From: Cristatella mucedo
Lineage: Eukaryota; Bryozoa; Phylactolaemata; Cristatellidae
Assembly: GCA_009760855.2 (NCBI GenBank)
Contig: WPIO01000087.1
Coordinates: forward strand, 827,001 to 891,000
Direction: 5' to 3'
Length of the DNA: 64,000 nt
Positions 12,757 to 22,669 of this stretch are shown here, piece by piece (the stretch's first letter is position 1; each line of letters begins with the position of its first letter). Made by a program: the position numbers and the translations under genes. Under the pieces are notes generated by a model that worked only from the letters and a program-made list of their open reading frames with translations, was not told where the DNA came from and searched no databases.

Positions 12757-13042
12757 GTAATTTAATGTAATGTATCTCTGTCTGTAACTCCACAAAGCCA
12801 AAAAGACTATGTGTGCGTTACGCAGGTGAGTTTTGAATAGCACACTCACAGCCTAAGCTGATTTCGGTACGCATTCGGTAGCCAACAGACTTCGTCTCAG
12901 GCAACAGAGAGAAAGTGGGAAGCATAGCAGAGTCAGGAGAGCAGTTGAGGTAGTGAGTAGCCAGCATACTTCGTCTCGCACAGCAAAAAGACAAAAGAAA
13001 GCAAAGCCGAGCAGAGTCAGAAGAGCAGTTGAGCTTATTGGT
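12757..13042 (-). mobile_element. LINE family B 3' end with internal duplication
   Basis: Begins with the reverse-complemented tail AATGTAATGTATCTCTG, then CTGTAACTCCACAAAG and GGTACGCATTCGGTAGCC, typical of family B. The stretch GTAGCCAACAGACTTCGTCTC..GAGCAGTTGAG (about 12,880-12,957) is repeated in diverged form at about 12,957-13,035, a tandem duplication of about 77 bp. Open frames here are fortuitous. Confidence 0.7.
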
Positions 13043-16000
13043 TGCAATGCGAATTCCAGAGTGCACGAGCACACGAAGAAACGATTAAATTGCATCCCCA
13101 AAAAATACCGCAAGCTGACCATAGGCGGCAGCCATTGCTTGACTTCTTCACAGCTATCTCAGTGGCCGCATCAGTTTCAGCCTCCTCATGCCTTCAGGTA
13201 AACTATGGAGAATCAATTGGCTGCTCAATTCTTCTGCTCAATGAAGGCTGACGAAAGAAGCTTTTGCACTGCGGAACCTAAATTAGGAAGCGACATCAGA
13301 AATTCTTAAAGAGACGACGTCTAATATTGTGCTGCTGCCAACTGCCGATACCATTTTCCGGCGTTTACATTGAGCTGCTCCCTCCGTGAATATTGCTACC
13401 GTAACGGCCGTCACGATTCTGTTTTACTTCTTAAGTTTTTGTCGTTGCGCGAGAGAAAGTCTGCTAGCCACAGAATACCTACCGAAGTCGTATTGGCTTT
13501 GAATGTGCTACCCAAGTCTTTCCTTTGCAGCCCCGCAGCATGGTAATTTGGATTTGCCAATTTACAGACGGAGATATTAAGAACAGCGATGCAATGACAT
13601 CTATAGGAATTGAGTGTCTGGCTTGAGTAGCGAATGAACGATAGGCTAATACCTTTTGCTGATTTAAGTATTTTGCATATTTTCGAACCACTGGGAATGT
13701 TAAGGCAATTAATCTTACTTGCATGACCTTCCTGATTAGTTTAAATATCAATTGAGTGAAATAATAAACCTACAAATGCCAAGTCATTAAAAAATCAAAT
13801 AGACGACATAACCGTTTTATTATTTTCCTATCATTAAGCAAAGATAGCTTTAAGCACACTTGGAGGTAAGGTTTTTAGCTGCAATTTATGATGCCATTAA
13901 GCTTCTGTACTCAATGATTGCTGCTAGGATACGAACTCAAAGCTTCTGTAACAATTGGAAACCAGTTTTGGAAGAAGCATAAAGTGCTGAACATAAGTAT
14001 GTTCAACTAATTATAAATCGCGACATTTGTATCCTCATCGATTCTTATTTAGATCCTAACTCTCCTCAATCCATTTTAATTATAATTTGGCTTGCTTCTG
14101 ATCGCAGGTCTACTGGAAAATGTGATGACACACCTGCAGTTTATGCAATATTCTGAAACCAAACTTGATGGTGATGAACGAGTACCGGGTGCCTCATTAT
14201 ATCATTCCAGACGAACTGCAAATGATCGGTACAAAGTAGCACACCCTTGTTTAAGGATTGTTTTAGACATAGTTTAATTTAAATCTGTTCGATTGCTATA
14301 GCCCCCTTTTAGAACGACTATCTTAACCGACTAAAATTTGAGTCAAGTCGTTGAGCTATCCATTCAAGCAACAAAAAGTCTTTCGGAATACCAGCATTTA
14401 GACCCCACTCTCAAAAGGTTGGAAGTTACTTCACGCTGACATCGAAACATTGTCTGTTGTCTTAACGACATTAAAAAGCCAAATAAGCTAATCCTCACAG
14501 AGTGGGCTGTGATGTCGTCGGATTGCATCCTCTGTGTGCTTATCCGTGTTGACACTGAGCATATTAAAAGTAACTATTATTATTGCAAAATTCATAAAAT
14601 TTGTATTGGCCCATTAGTAATGGACCTATTCTTTTTAGTAATAAATTAAAAAACTCGAAACGTGACGTCAAATAGCATGGACCAACATGGAGGTGGTATT
14701 GCTATCTAAGTGTGCTCAAATTCTATTGACTGTATACTGCTGGAAAAAGAAAACTTGAATGAGGAGCTCATGTAGTTGCTCAGCGACAGGTTGCTTGAGA
14801 ACAACACTTCAAGATTGTTTACAGGCATTATGATATACCTTTTGCCACAGCCAATTTTGTGTGCTAACCCTTAAAGTTAAAATTTGCTTTCCAATAGTCA
14901 GTAAGGTTGTTGTATCGTTAGTTAATTTGAGTAAATTAGCAGTCGTTTGAATGCGAATACCTGCAATATATGGAGAAAGTGGATCAAGTCAGTTTGACCT
15001 GCTTGAATTTTGGGAGACATCGAGTGGTAGTTAGAGCTGTTTGCTAGTCAATCAAAGTGAAAGCCTAGACTGTGCCCGGTAATTACATCAAAATGAGGGA
15101 TAGCATACATTTCAAGCATGAGTAGACCAGTACACAGCTTAAGATCACCTCATGCGAAACTTCTTCTTCATATAGCGGCTGCTAGTTCTAAATTAATCTC
15201 GAGACTCGCGTTGAGATAGGGCTGAAATATTGTTGAGCCGTGCCATCGCGGCGTAAGAAAAATGGGTGATGCCTGGGAAGAGCGTCTTAGTTAGGGCACC
15301 AAACGGCAAAAATCAAAGTCCAGGGGCGCAAATCAAGAATAAAGCGATGCAAGCAGTGGGGTTTCCCTAAGTCTGCATTGCTCAGGTCATTACACGCCAG
15401 AATCAGGGCTGACTCTGGTGAGAGATTAACTCTCAAAATGGACTGGCCCTTACATGCTAGGTATGACGTTTCGATATAGAAGTTGAGTTCATCTGCTCTT
15501 ACTCGGAAAAAGTGTCTTGGATAGGCGTAGTATTAGGGAGACCCGGAGGTGAAAGATGCTCAAGCTCTCATTGCCGCCGCTCAATTAGCTTTTTGATTAA
15601 CTGGCTTAGCAACAGTCTTTATGAAACTTTGATGGACAAGAGCTAGATTATATTGGCTTTGTTATTCATGCATGGCGCCAGTAGGTATATGAGTCACAGT
15701 TTGTGGATAATGGCAGTTCAGTCCGGACTGTCAATAAAGCTATTCAAAGTCAGAGTGCAATTAAAAGTACCAAATTGCATCAATGGGTTTCAACTCTGAC
15801 CGCTAAATCCCCGATCGCTCTTAAAATATTTCGTTAAAAAAAATGAATTTGCAAATGACGTTAAACGATAAAATCTGCCCTGGAGTGTGGGCACTACGAA
15901 AGAGATGTCAGCTACAACAGTCACAGTAGAATCACAAGAAGAAAATACGGTTTCCATGTTTCCTGTCGGTTAAGACTTCATATACACTCAAGAGGAGGTC

Positions 16001-16730
16001 AGCAATTATTTATAATTATAGTTTAAACTCTCTACAGCTAAAGAAAATTAAACATTACGATCTTTTTACAGTATGATAATCCAACAACGATGCAACTTAT
16101 TTATAAAACTTGCAATGTAATCTAGTTTTACTCATAAGTGGAAACTCGCGATTTGGGCAGTTGTGACACCTTCATGTATTAATGAATGAAAATTGCCATG
16201 GTATAATAAGTGCGATGCCAAGAATTAGACTATATATATTTCCGATCGATGAATAAATTTTGGCTCTTCTGTTTAGTAATATTGAACTATCCTGCCTACG
16301 TTAAAGCTCTGCTTTCATTTTCTTCTGAAGAAAATACAACTTCACACTGCATCCATGGCTCTCATATTATTCTCACGAAGATCCCTTTAATCATTTTATT
16401 GGAAGAAACAATTCGAAAATAAAGCCTTATTGAAAGCCCAGTCTATCCACATCCTTATTTACTATGTCAGCTCTAATTTGTAATTTACGTCGATTCGCTC
16501 CAGACTAAAAAAGACACTTCCGATTTCATGCTGGGTTGACTGTTAAAGCTGAATATGCAAAACATTGGTACGGACTACGATCTCAATCAGTCAACAGCGT
16601 GCCTCTTAGTTGCTAGAAGTAGACAATAATACATTTTCATTGCCGTGACTAGAAAGAAATATGAGAAGCTCTTTAAAGATGTATTGTGCTGACTAAATAT
16701 TGGCTTGGCCCAAGATACTGTTAACCTCAG
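13043..16730. other. Unassigned region upstream of the GPCR
   Basis: About 3.7 kb of AT-rich DNA. The part near 13,150-13,200 (CCGCATCAGTTTCAGCCTC..CTTCAGG) weakly recalls family B coding sequence on the + strand. Otherwise nothing is supported. The GPCR probably has an untranslated upstream exon, so some of this could be its intron, but no donor site can be assigned. Confidence 0.35.
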
Positions 16731-16745
16731 ATTTCTTGTTTTCAG
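16731..16745 (+). promoter_or_regulatory. Candidate 3' splice acceptor of the GPCR exon
   Basis: A pyrimidine-rich run ending in TTGTTTTCAG lies 28 bp before the chosen ATG. It fits an acceptor for an exon starting at 16,746 that would hold the last bases of the 5' UTR and the whole coding region. Inference only; transcript evidence is absent. Confidence 0.4.
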
Positions 16746-16773
16746 AATTTCAATACACTGCCTGAATCTGGGC

Positions 16774-17898
16774 ATGGCGAACTTTACTCATAGCCTTGAT
16801 GGTGACGAATCCCAATCAACTGAAGCGGTGGTAGACCAAATATCCGATCGGCTATGGATCTATGCCGGACTTCCCATGCTGGGCATTGGGACAATTGGCC
16901 ACGTTCTCTCCCTATTTGTACTCCTGGGAAGCAAACGAATGAGGAAGCTCTCAATGTCGATATACCTTGTTGCTTCAGCCGTTTCAGGACTCCTGGCATT
17001 GCATTCTGGCCTACTCAGGCAAATTCTGCAAAGAATTGGAGGCTACGAGAAAGATGTGCGCAACGAAACGTCAGATGAAGGTTGCCGAATTCATGCTGCC
17101 CTGACTTACTTTAGTTTGCAGTCATTCTCGTGGCTTCAAGCTTCAGTCGCCGTGGAGCGCGTCATTGCTCTCTGCTACCCCCTGAGATACAAGCGCTGGT
17201 GCACATGGCAAAGAAACCTTGCCGTCGTGGCTGCCTTGACCACTATTCTCGCTTCATTCAACGTCATCGTCGTCGTTTCATTTGAAAAGACGGCGAAACA
17301 AATTTGCGAAGCTACGGAAGAATACCTTTTCGATCAAGTGTGGGGAATATTCGATCTCCTACTCTATGCAGCGATGCCAATTGCTGTGATAGTTCCTTGC
17401 AATATCGTAACGGTTTACTTCATGTTGAAAACCAGGGAAATCAAAAATAGCAACAGTCCGAAAGGAAGTATCAGGAGGACCTTACAGTTCACCATTATGC
17501 TGCTAACCCACAATATTGTCTGCGTAATTACTACACTACCCATATCTATTATATTTCTTGTGCCGTGGCCAAAAGATAAAGAGAGCTCTGAACACAGACT
17601 AATCACACTTTTATGGACCATCTTTAGCTTGCTTCAGTATCTTGGTAGCACTTTGGGCTTCACAGTATACAGCATCCTTGCCGAGAAATTTCGAAAAGCT
17701 ATTCACGATATTTTCTGCAGGGGATTCAATGTTGACATCTCTTCAGACTCCACAAATTCTTCATTCAAGAGCTTTCGCCGAAGCGATAGTGGAGGTGCAA
17801 CTCGCCTACGGAGACTTAGCCACAGCTCGGGACCATCCACTCGGATTCCTATAAACAGCCAAGAAACGCAGCTAGACGATGATCCGTTCATTTCATAA
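16774..17898 (+). CDS. Rhodopsin-class GPCR, orphan/peptide-receptor-like
   Basis: Encodes 374 residues with seven hydrophobic segments (about 28-51, 60-84, 105-127, 148-169, 189-217, 234-263, 277-301), the plan of a plasma-membrane class A receptor that would signal through a G protein. C104 at the top of helix 3 and C178 in loop 2 can form the family disulphide. Helix 3 ends E128-R129-V130 in place of DRY. Helix 2 has SIYL..SGLLRQ, as in FMRFamide-type and other lophotrochozoan peptide receptors (family knowledge). The N terminus carries an NFT glycosylation sequon. The tail from about 305 is Ser/Arg-rich with RRLSHSS-type kinase sites. The start is the ATG in GGGCATGG context; the open frame runs 23 codons further upstream but only from a TTG, with a stop before it. 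Oddities: position 1.50 is H43 (normally Asn), 2.50 is G72 (normally Asp), 7.49-7.50 is G295-F296 (normally NP), while Y299 is kept. The ligand is unknown. Intact frame, so probably functional. Confidence 0.9.
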   Translation: MANFTHSLDGDESQSTEAVVDQISDRLWIYAGLPMLGIGTIGHVLSLFVLLGSKRMRKLSMSIYLVASAVSGLLALHSGLLRQILQRIGGYEKDVRNETSDEGCRIHAALTYFSLQSFSWLQASVAVERVIALCYPLRYKRWCTWQRNLAVVAALTTILASFNVIVVVSFEKTAKQICEATEEYLFDQVWGIFDLLLYAAMPIAVIVPCNIVTVYFMLKTREIKNSNSPKGSIRRTLQFTIMLLTHNIVCVITTLPISIIFLVPWPKDKESSEHRLITLLWTIFSLLQYLGSTLGFTVYSILAEKFRKAIHDIFCRGFNVDISSDSTNSSFKSFRRSDSGGATRLRRLSHSSGPSTRIPINSQETQLDDDPFIS

Positions 17899-18236
17899 GA
17901 AATATTCTGGTACATTTATTTGAGCGTGCTATTAGGCAGTGGATTTAATATAAAACTCTTTGCCAAATAATGAAAGAGGGAAAACTGTTGTCAATTATTT
18001 TCAAGCGATTTATGCATAAGAGAGCTTACCTCGGCAGTTTCCGGTTATAGCACAGAGTGTTTGAGAGCAATGGCTAATGCAAGTTGATAATCATTGTCTT
18101 TATTTTCGCCAACAAGATAAAGAAGAATTCGCTTTGCCTTTCACCCGTCCAGTTTTTCACAGAAAGATGAAAGCGAATTCAAACGTAATTTGTTGCTATC
18201 ATGCCTTAAAGTAGTCGTTCTAAGTAAGTTTTAAGT
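17899..18236 (+). other. GPCR 3' flank
   Basis: AT-rich sequence that probably contains the 3' UTR. AATATAAAA at about 17,946 and CAAATAATGAAA at about 17,965 are poor candidate polyadenylation signals, and no clean AATAAA is seen. The next element is a LINE A tail at 18,237. Confidence 0.4.
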
Positions 18237-20640
18237 AAGAATAATAATATGATTATAATTCACTTGATAAAGAGAGCTCAGAGAACTCAATCTCACTCTT
18301 GGCGCTTTACGTTTGCTGCAAAGGAAAATGCGATTTAATGGTGAGTAAAATCATGCTTGATAAGCGAACGAAATGAATAAAATGGTCAGCATGCAAATGT
18401 GGTTAGTGGCAGTATGTACAGTATCAGCACACATAACCACATGAAAGACGAATCTCTGGGACCCACTACATGCTGTCCTACATCGGTGTGCTTTTAAGTT
18501 CTTTTTAAATGTGGTCAGGTCAGGGATATTCGGAAGCAGGTCGGGACGGAGTTCCAGGCCTTGGGAGCATACGAACTAAATGCACGGTCTCCAAAGGATT
18601 TGAGGTTTGTACTAGGTATTGGTAGACTGCTGGATTCCGAAAAGTGGGTGGTACGATGCTTGCTCTGGTGGGGGAGTAGATCTGAGAGATAGGCTGGAGC
18701 CAAAGAACAAAGCGACCTAAAAGTGAGCGAAAAAACCTTGAAGTCGATCCGTTGCTTGACTTGTAGCCAGTGCTGGTCAGCGAGAAGTGGTGTAATGTTG
18801 CAACCGTGACACTCACAACAAACAAGCCTAGCTGCTGAGTTTTGCACCAGCTGCAATCACCAGATGGCTGATTCCGGTAGGCCAGCTAGCAGTGAGTTGC
18901 AGAAGTCAAGACGGGAGGTCACGAATGCAGGGACCGACTTAGATGTGGTATCCTTATCTAAACAAGCCCGAATTTTAGCAATGTTATGAAGCTGAAAATA
19001 GGCAGATTTGACTGTAGAGCTGATATGGTCGTCTATCGAGGGGTCGCTTTGGAATATGACACCTAGATTTCGAGCTGATTCAACTGAACATAAGCTGGCA
19101 GAGCCAATTTTGAGCGTCAGCCTTTCCAAATTCTGAATCACATTGGGTTTGCGCATAACTAGTAAGAAAGTTTTATGATCGTTTAGTTTTAGAAAATTTA
19201 CTGCCATCCATGTGTGGATGCCATCAAAACATGCAGTAAGTGAGTTGAGAGAATTTTAGGTGCTCGAAGGCTGGGAGGAATCCAAGCAATGGTACAACTG
19301 ACTGTCATCTGCATAGAAGTGAAAGCCTAGATTGTGCTTGGGAGTCGCATCAGCAAGAGGGAGAAAATAAACCGTGAAAAGAGCCGGACCTAGCACGGAG
19401 CTCTGAGGTACGCCATATTTCAGAGGGACCTTGGATGATCTTTGTCCATTCACGTCAATACTCTGGAGTCTCCTACAGAGATTGGACCTGAACCGCTGCA
19501 GAGCCGGGCCAGTGATGCCCAGGCGAGATGAGAGGCGCTATAGAAAAACTTTGTGATCGACGGTGTCAAAACCTGCCGAAAGATCAAGCAAAACAAGCAG
19601 AGGCACTCTATCCACGTCTGCATTCCTAAGTAGGTGGCTGTATACCCTAAGCAATGCTGACTCTGTGGAGAGATTAGTTCTAAAGCCAGATGGGAACTTG
19701 CTAGCAAGGTGTGAGGTTTCGATATATGAATTAAGCTGAACCACCACGACCCGTTCCAGTGTCTTCGATAGGCATGGTAAAATAGAGACTGGGCGGTAGT
19801 TTCTTATGTTTTCTTGGTCTAGTGTCGATTTCTTGAGAAGTGGTCTGACTACAGATTTTTTGGAAGGTGCTGGACATGACCAGAGGCTAATTACATAATA
19901 ATGTTGTTAGTTATGCATGGCAGCAGCATATCAATGCCACGTATGAGCAGGACAGTGGTAATAGGGTCCAGGGGACTTATTTTCTTCTTTGATTGAAATA
20001 CGAACTTCAGGACTAGATCACTAGTGACCATCTTAAATGTAGACATTGAGGTGCTGCCAGGAATCGGGGAACAGCTTTCTAGTGGAGATGTTGTCATCGC
20101 AGGGATGGATTCCCTGATCTCGTCTATCTTCGGCACAAAGAATCGAGAGAAGCGATCGGCTAGATCATGACAAGAATCATCAGGTAAGAAGCTAACCTGG
20201 GAGTGGTTGAGGAGACGGTTTATCATCGACATCAGCATTTTTGGATTGTGCATCTGTGATTCAACAATGTTTGTATACAAGATAGACTTTGCCTTCACTA
20301 GGATCGATTGGTACGACCTGCAGTAGTCTTCATATGGCTGTCGATGGTCAGTCAGTCCAGATCTTTTGAATGCTATTTCAAGCTTTCGATTAGTAGACCT
20401 GGCTATTTTAATGTCTGTGGTAAATCATAGGCAGTCTGGGCGGGGGCGCACAGTGCGCTTTGTCAGAGGTGCAAACTCGTTGAGCGTGTCAGCTAATGTC
20501 GTGTTGTAGCTATCTACCAATGATGACAGATCGGAGGGATGACTGAGCAGCAGAGGTTAAGCAGATATTCTCACACGGACAGCATCCATCCGAAGTGATG
20601 GAGCTTGGAGACGGGAAGACTAGAAGTAGGATGTTGTTGC
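18237..20640 (-). mobile_element. LINE family A, long 5'-truncated copy
   Basis: On the minus strand, in order: end of the endonuclease region (about 20,640-20,450), linker with QMHNPKMLMSMINRLLNHSQ (20,298-19,891), RT with ALLRVYSHLLRNADVDRV and LLDLSAGFDTVDH (19,747-19,538), KYGVPQSSVLGPALFTVYF and the catalytic FHFYADDSQLY (about 19,440-19,280), the RT thumb/C-terminus with ARNLGVIFQSDPS (19,207-18,857) and SAARLVCCE..ITPLLADQHWL (18,856-18,515), the 3' UTR, the hairpin GGCGCTTT side and a degenerate AAT tail at 18,237. Several frameshifts and stops break it, so it is inactive. It lies 340 bp downstream of the GPCR in opposite orientation. Confidence 0.9.
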
Positions 20641-20684
20641 TTCAAAGGTTCATAAGCTCATTCTTGTTATATTATTATGCTTAA

Positions 20685-21325
20685 ATTAGCTCTGCCTAAA
20701 TATCTCCTGTTGAATCAGCTCGAAATCTAGGTGTCACGATCCGAAGTGACCTTCCATGAGACGAACGCATCAGCTTCATAGTCAAGTTTGCCTACTTTCT
20801 GCTGCATAACATCGCAAAAATTCGGGCTTATTTGGATAAGGATACCACGTCTTAGTTTTTTCATGCATTAGTGACATCCAGTTTTGACTTCTGAAAGCCT
20901 CTGCTTGCTGGCCTACCTGCATGTGCAATTAGGCGATTACAGCTAGTGTACAACTCCACAGCCTAACTTGTCTGTCGTGAGCGTCTTAATTGCTACATCA
21001 CACCACTTCTCGCCGATCTGCACTGGCTACGAGTCAAGCAACGGATCGACTTCAAGGTTTTGTCCCTCACTTTTAGGTCCCTTCATTCTTTGGCTCCAGC
21101 CTATCTTTCAGTTCTACTACCCCCACCGGGCCAAGCATCGTACCACCCGCTTTTCCGAATCCAACAGTTTACCAATACCTCGTAAAAAACTCACATCCTT
21201 TGGAAACCGTGCATTTAGTATGTACGCTCCCAAAGCCTGGAACTTACTCCCGACTTGCGTGAGAACATCCCATGACTTGACCACATTTAAAAAAAAATAA
21301 AAACTCAATTATTTAGGACAAATAC
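20685..21325 (+). mobile_element. LINE family A body of an A/B chimera
   Basis: The + strand encodes family A RT C-terminal sequence (QLETLGV-like start at about 20,715, then RLQLVYNSTA and TPLLADLHWLRVKQRIDFKVLS) to CATTTAAAAAA and ATTTAGGACA at about 21,315. Family A copies normally continue with GTGGGTCCCTGTGATTCGTCC. Here the sequence changes to the family B 3' end. Confidence 0.75.
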
Positions 21326-21587
21326 TGTTATTCTGCCGACAATGGCTCATACTTTTCAGCGGTCCTGAGCTGCTACTTCCATGCTACTCACTACCTCAAC
21401 TGTTCTCCTGACTCTGCTATGCTTCCCACTTTCTGTTTGTTGTGTGAGACGAAGTCTGTTGTTTACCGAATGCGTACCGAAAGCCGCTTAGGCTGTGAGT
21501 GTGCTATACAAAACTCTCCTGCCTAACACCCACATGTTCTTTATGAATTTGTGGAGTTACAGACGGAGATACATTACATTACATTAC
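21326..21587 (+). mobile_element. LINE family B 3' end of an A/B chimera
   Basis: Begins around TTCTGCCGACAATGGCTCA, runs through GTCCTGAGCTGCTACTTCCA, GAGACGAAGTCTGTTG and GTGGAGTTACAGACGGAGAT, and ends in (ACATT)n at 21,571-21,586. This matches the 50.5-50.77 kb family B copy closely. It is joined directly to a family A body in the same orientation. Confidence 0.8.
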
Positions 21588-22477
21588 TAGAGTATTGCAA
21601 TTTATTGCTGTCTAGGCTCCAAAGAAAGTAACTGGAATTCTGCAGCAGGCGATGAAGGCGGCTTCAATGCTGGCTGAAAAGTTGGTGAGGTTGTACCAGC
21701 CGTTCGCTTTGCTGAAGGAGTTCAGATGCTTTTTGGTCGATCAACAGATCACCATCGATCAAATCAACGATTAACAGATCAACATCTGCTTCTTTCTCCG
21801 AGCCAAAAGGCCGCCCCGGCTGAGCTCCGTCGTACCTGACCGAAAACTTGCACCTCACTTTGCCTCCTTTCTCACCCTTCAATCATCTGTGAAAAATGCA
21901 TAAGTGGTTCTCTTACTGTTACTAATGGCATTTTGGCTTCTTAGCTCTGCTTTCCAAGTCCTAGACATGGACTGCATCTCGATAACTAATCAATGCATAA
22001 AGAAAAATATTCCAGACTTCTGGCTGTGACACATCCTTTCAAACCGTCCTGAGCTGCTACTTCCACAATACTCACTTCCTAAACTGGCCAACCTACTCAG
22101 CTGTGTCTTCAACTTTCTTTATTTTCGCTGGATTAACTGTGTTAGCTACAGCTTGACTAACTAAAGTCACATACGCTCTAAGTTGGCCACAAAAACGTGT
22201 CCTGTATTGTAAAACTCGCTTGATATTGATGGTTTTGTGTACTTTCAGCAAGGAACACTAAGCTGTGTGAATGCTAAATAATCTGTATCTGTTTATTATC
22301 TAATTTTATGTATAATGCTAGTTGAGAATACTTGATCGTTATTCTGCTATAGAACGCATCGCCTTTGAAAACATCTTTAAGGATACGGACTGAAAATGTG
22401 CAAACTTGGTCGTTAGCTGCTTTATTAGTGCAGAAAATGATCCTAATAGCAAAAATAACAATAATAATAACAATAAT
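21588..22477. other. Mostly unassigned; small family B fragment inside
   Basis: Positions 22,036-22,090 (CCGTCCTGAGCTGCTACTTCC..ACTCAC) match the family B 3' region on the + strand. The remainder, including a 72-codon open frame at 21,664-21,882, is not recognised. Confidence 0.45.
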
Positions 22478-22669
22478 AATGCACTTGATAAAGCGGCCTC
22501 AGAGAAATCTTTCTCTTTCAATTCGCTTCATATTTGAAGCAAAGGGAAACGCAGTTGAATGGTAAGTAATATCATGCTAGATAAGCGTTAATAACACGGT
22601 TAGGGGTGACGTGCACAGGGTCAACATGCAAATGTGGTTAGTGACCGCACTAATAGTGTCAGCATGCAC
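22478..22669 (-). mobile_element. LINE family A 3' end joined to LINE B
   Basis: Minus-strand family A tail: AAT-rich tail, the AAGCGGCCTCAGAGAAA hairpin side, GGTTAGGGGTGACGTGCACAG and TGTCAGCATGCAC. At 22,669/22,670 it passes straight into family B sequence (AGTGAGTAGCATG) in the same orientation, where family B would normally continue with its own 3' end. Confidence 0.75.

Noticed and set aside
16705-16773. Longer N-terminus for the GPCR
   Set aside because: It would start at TTG, not ATG, and runs across a likely splice acceptor. The ATG at 16,774 has good context and leaves a normal-length extracellular N-terminus.
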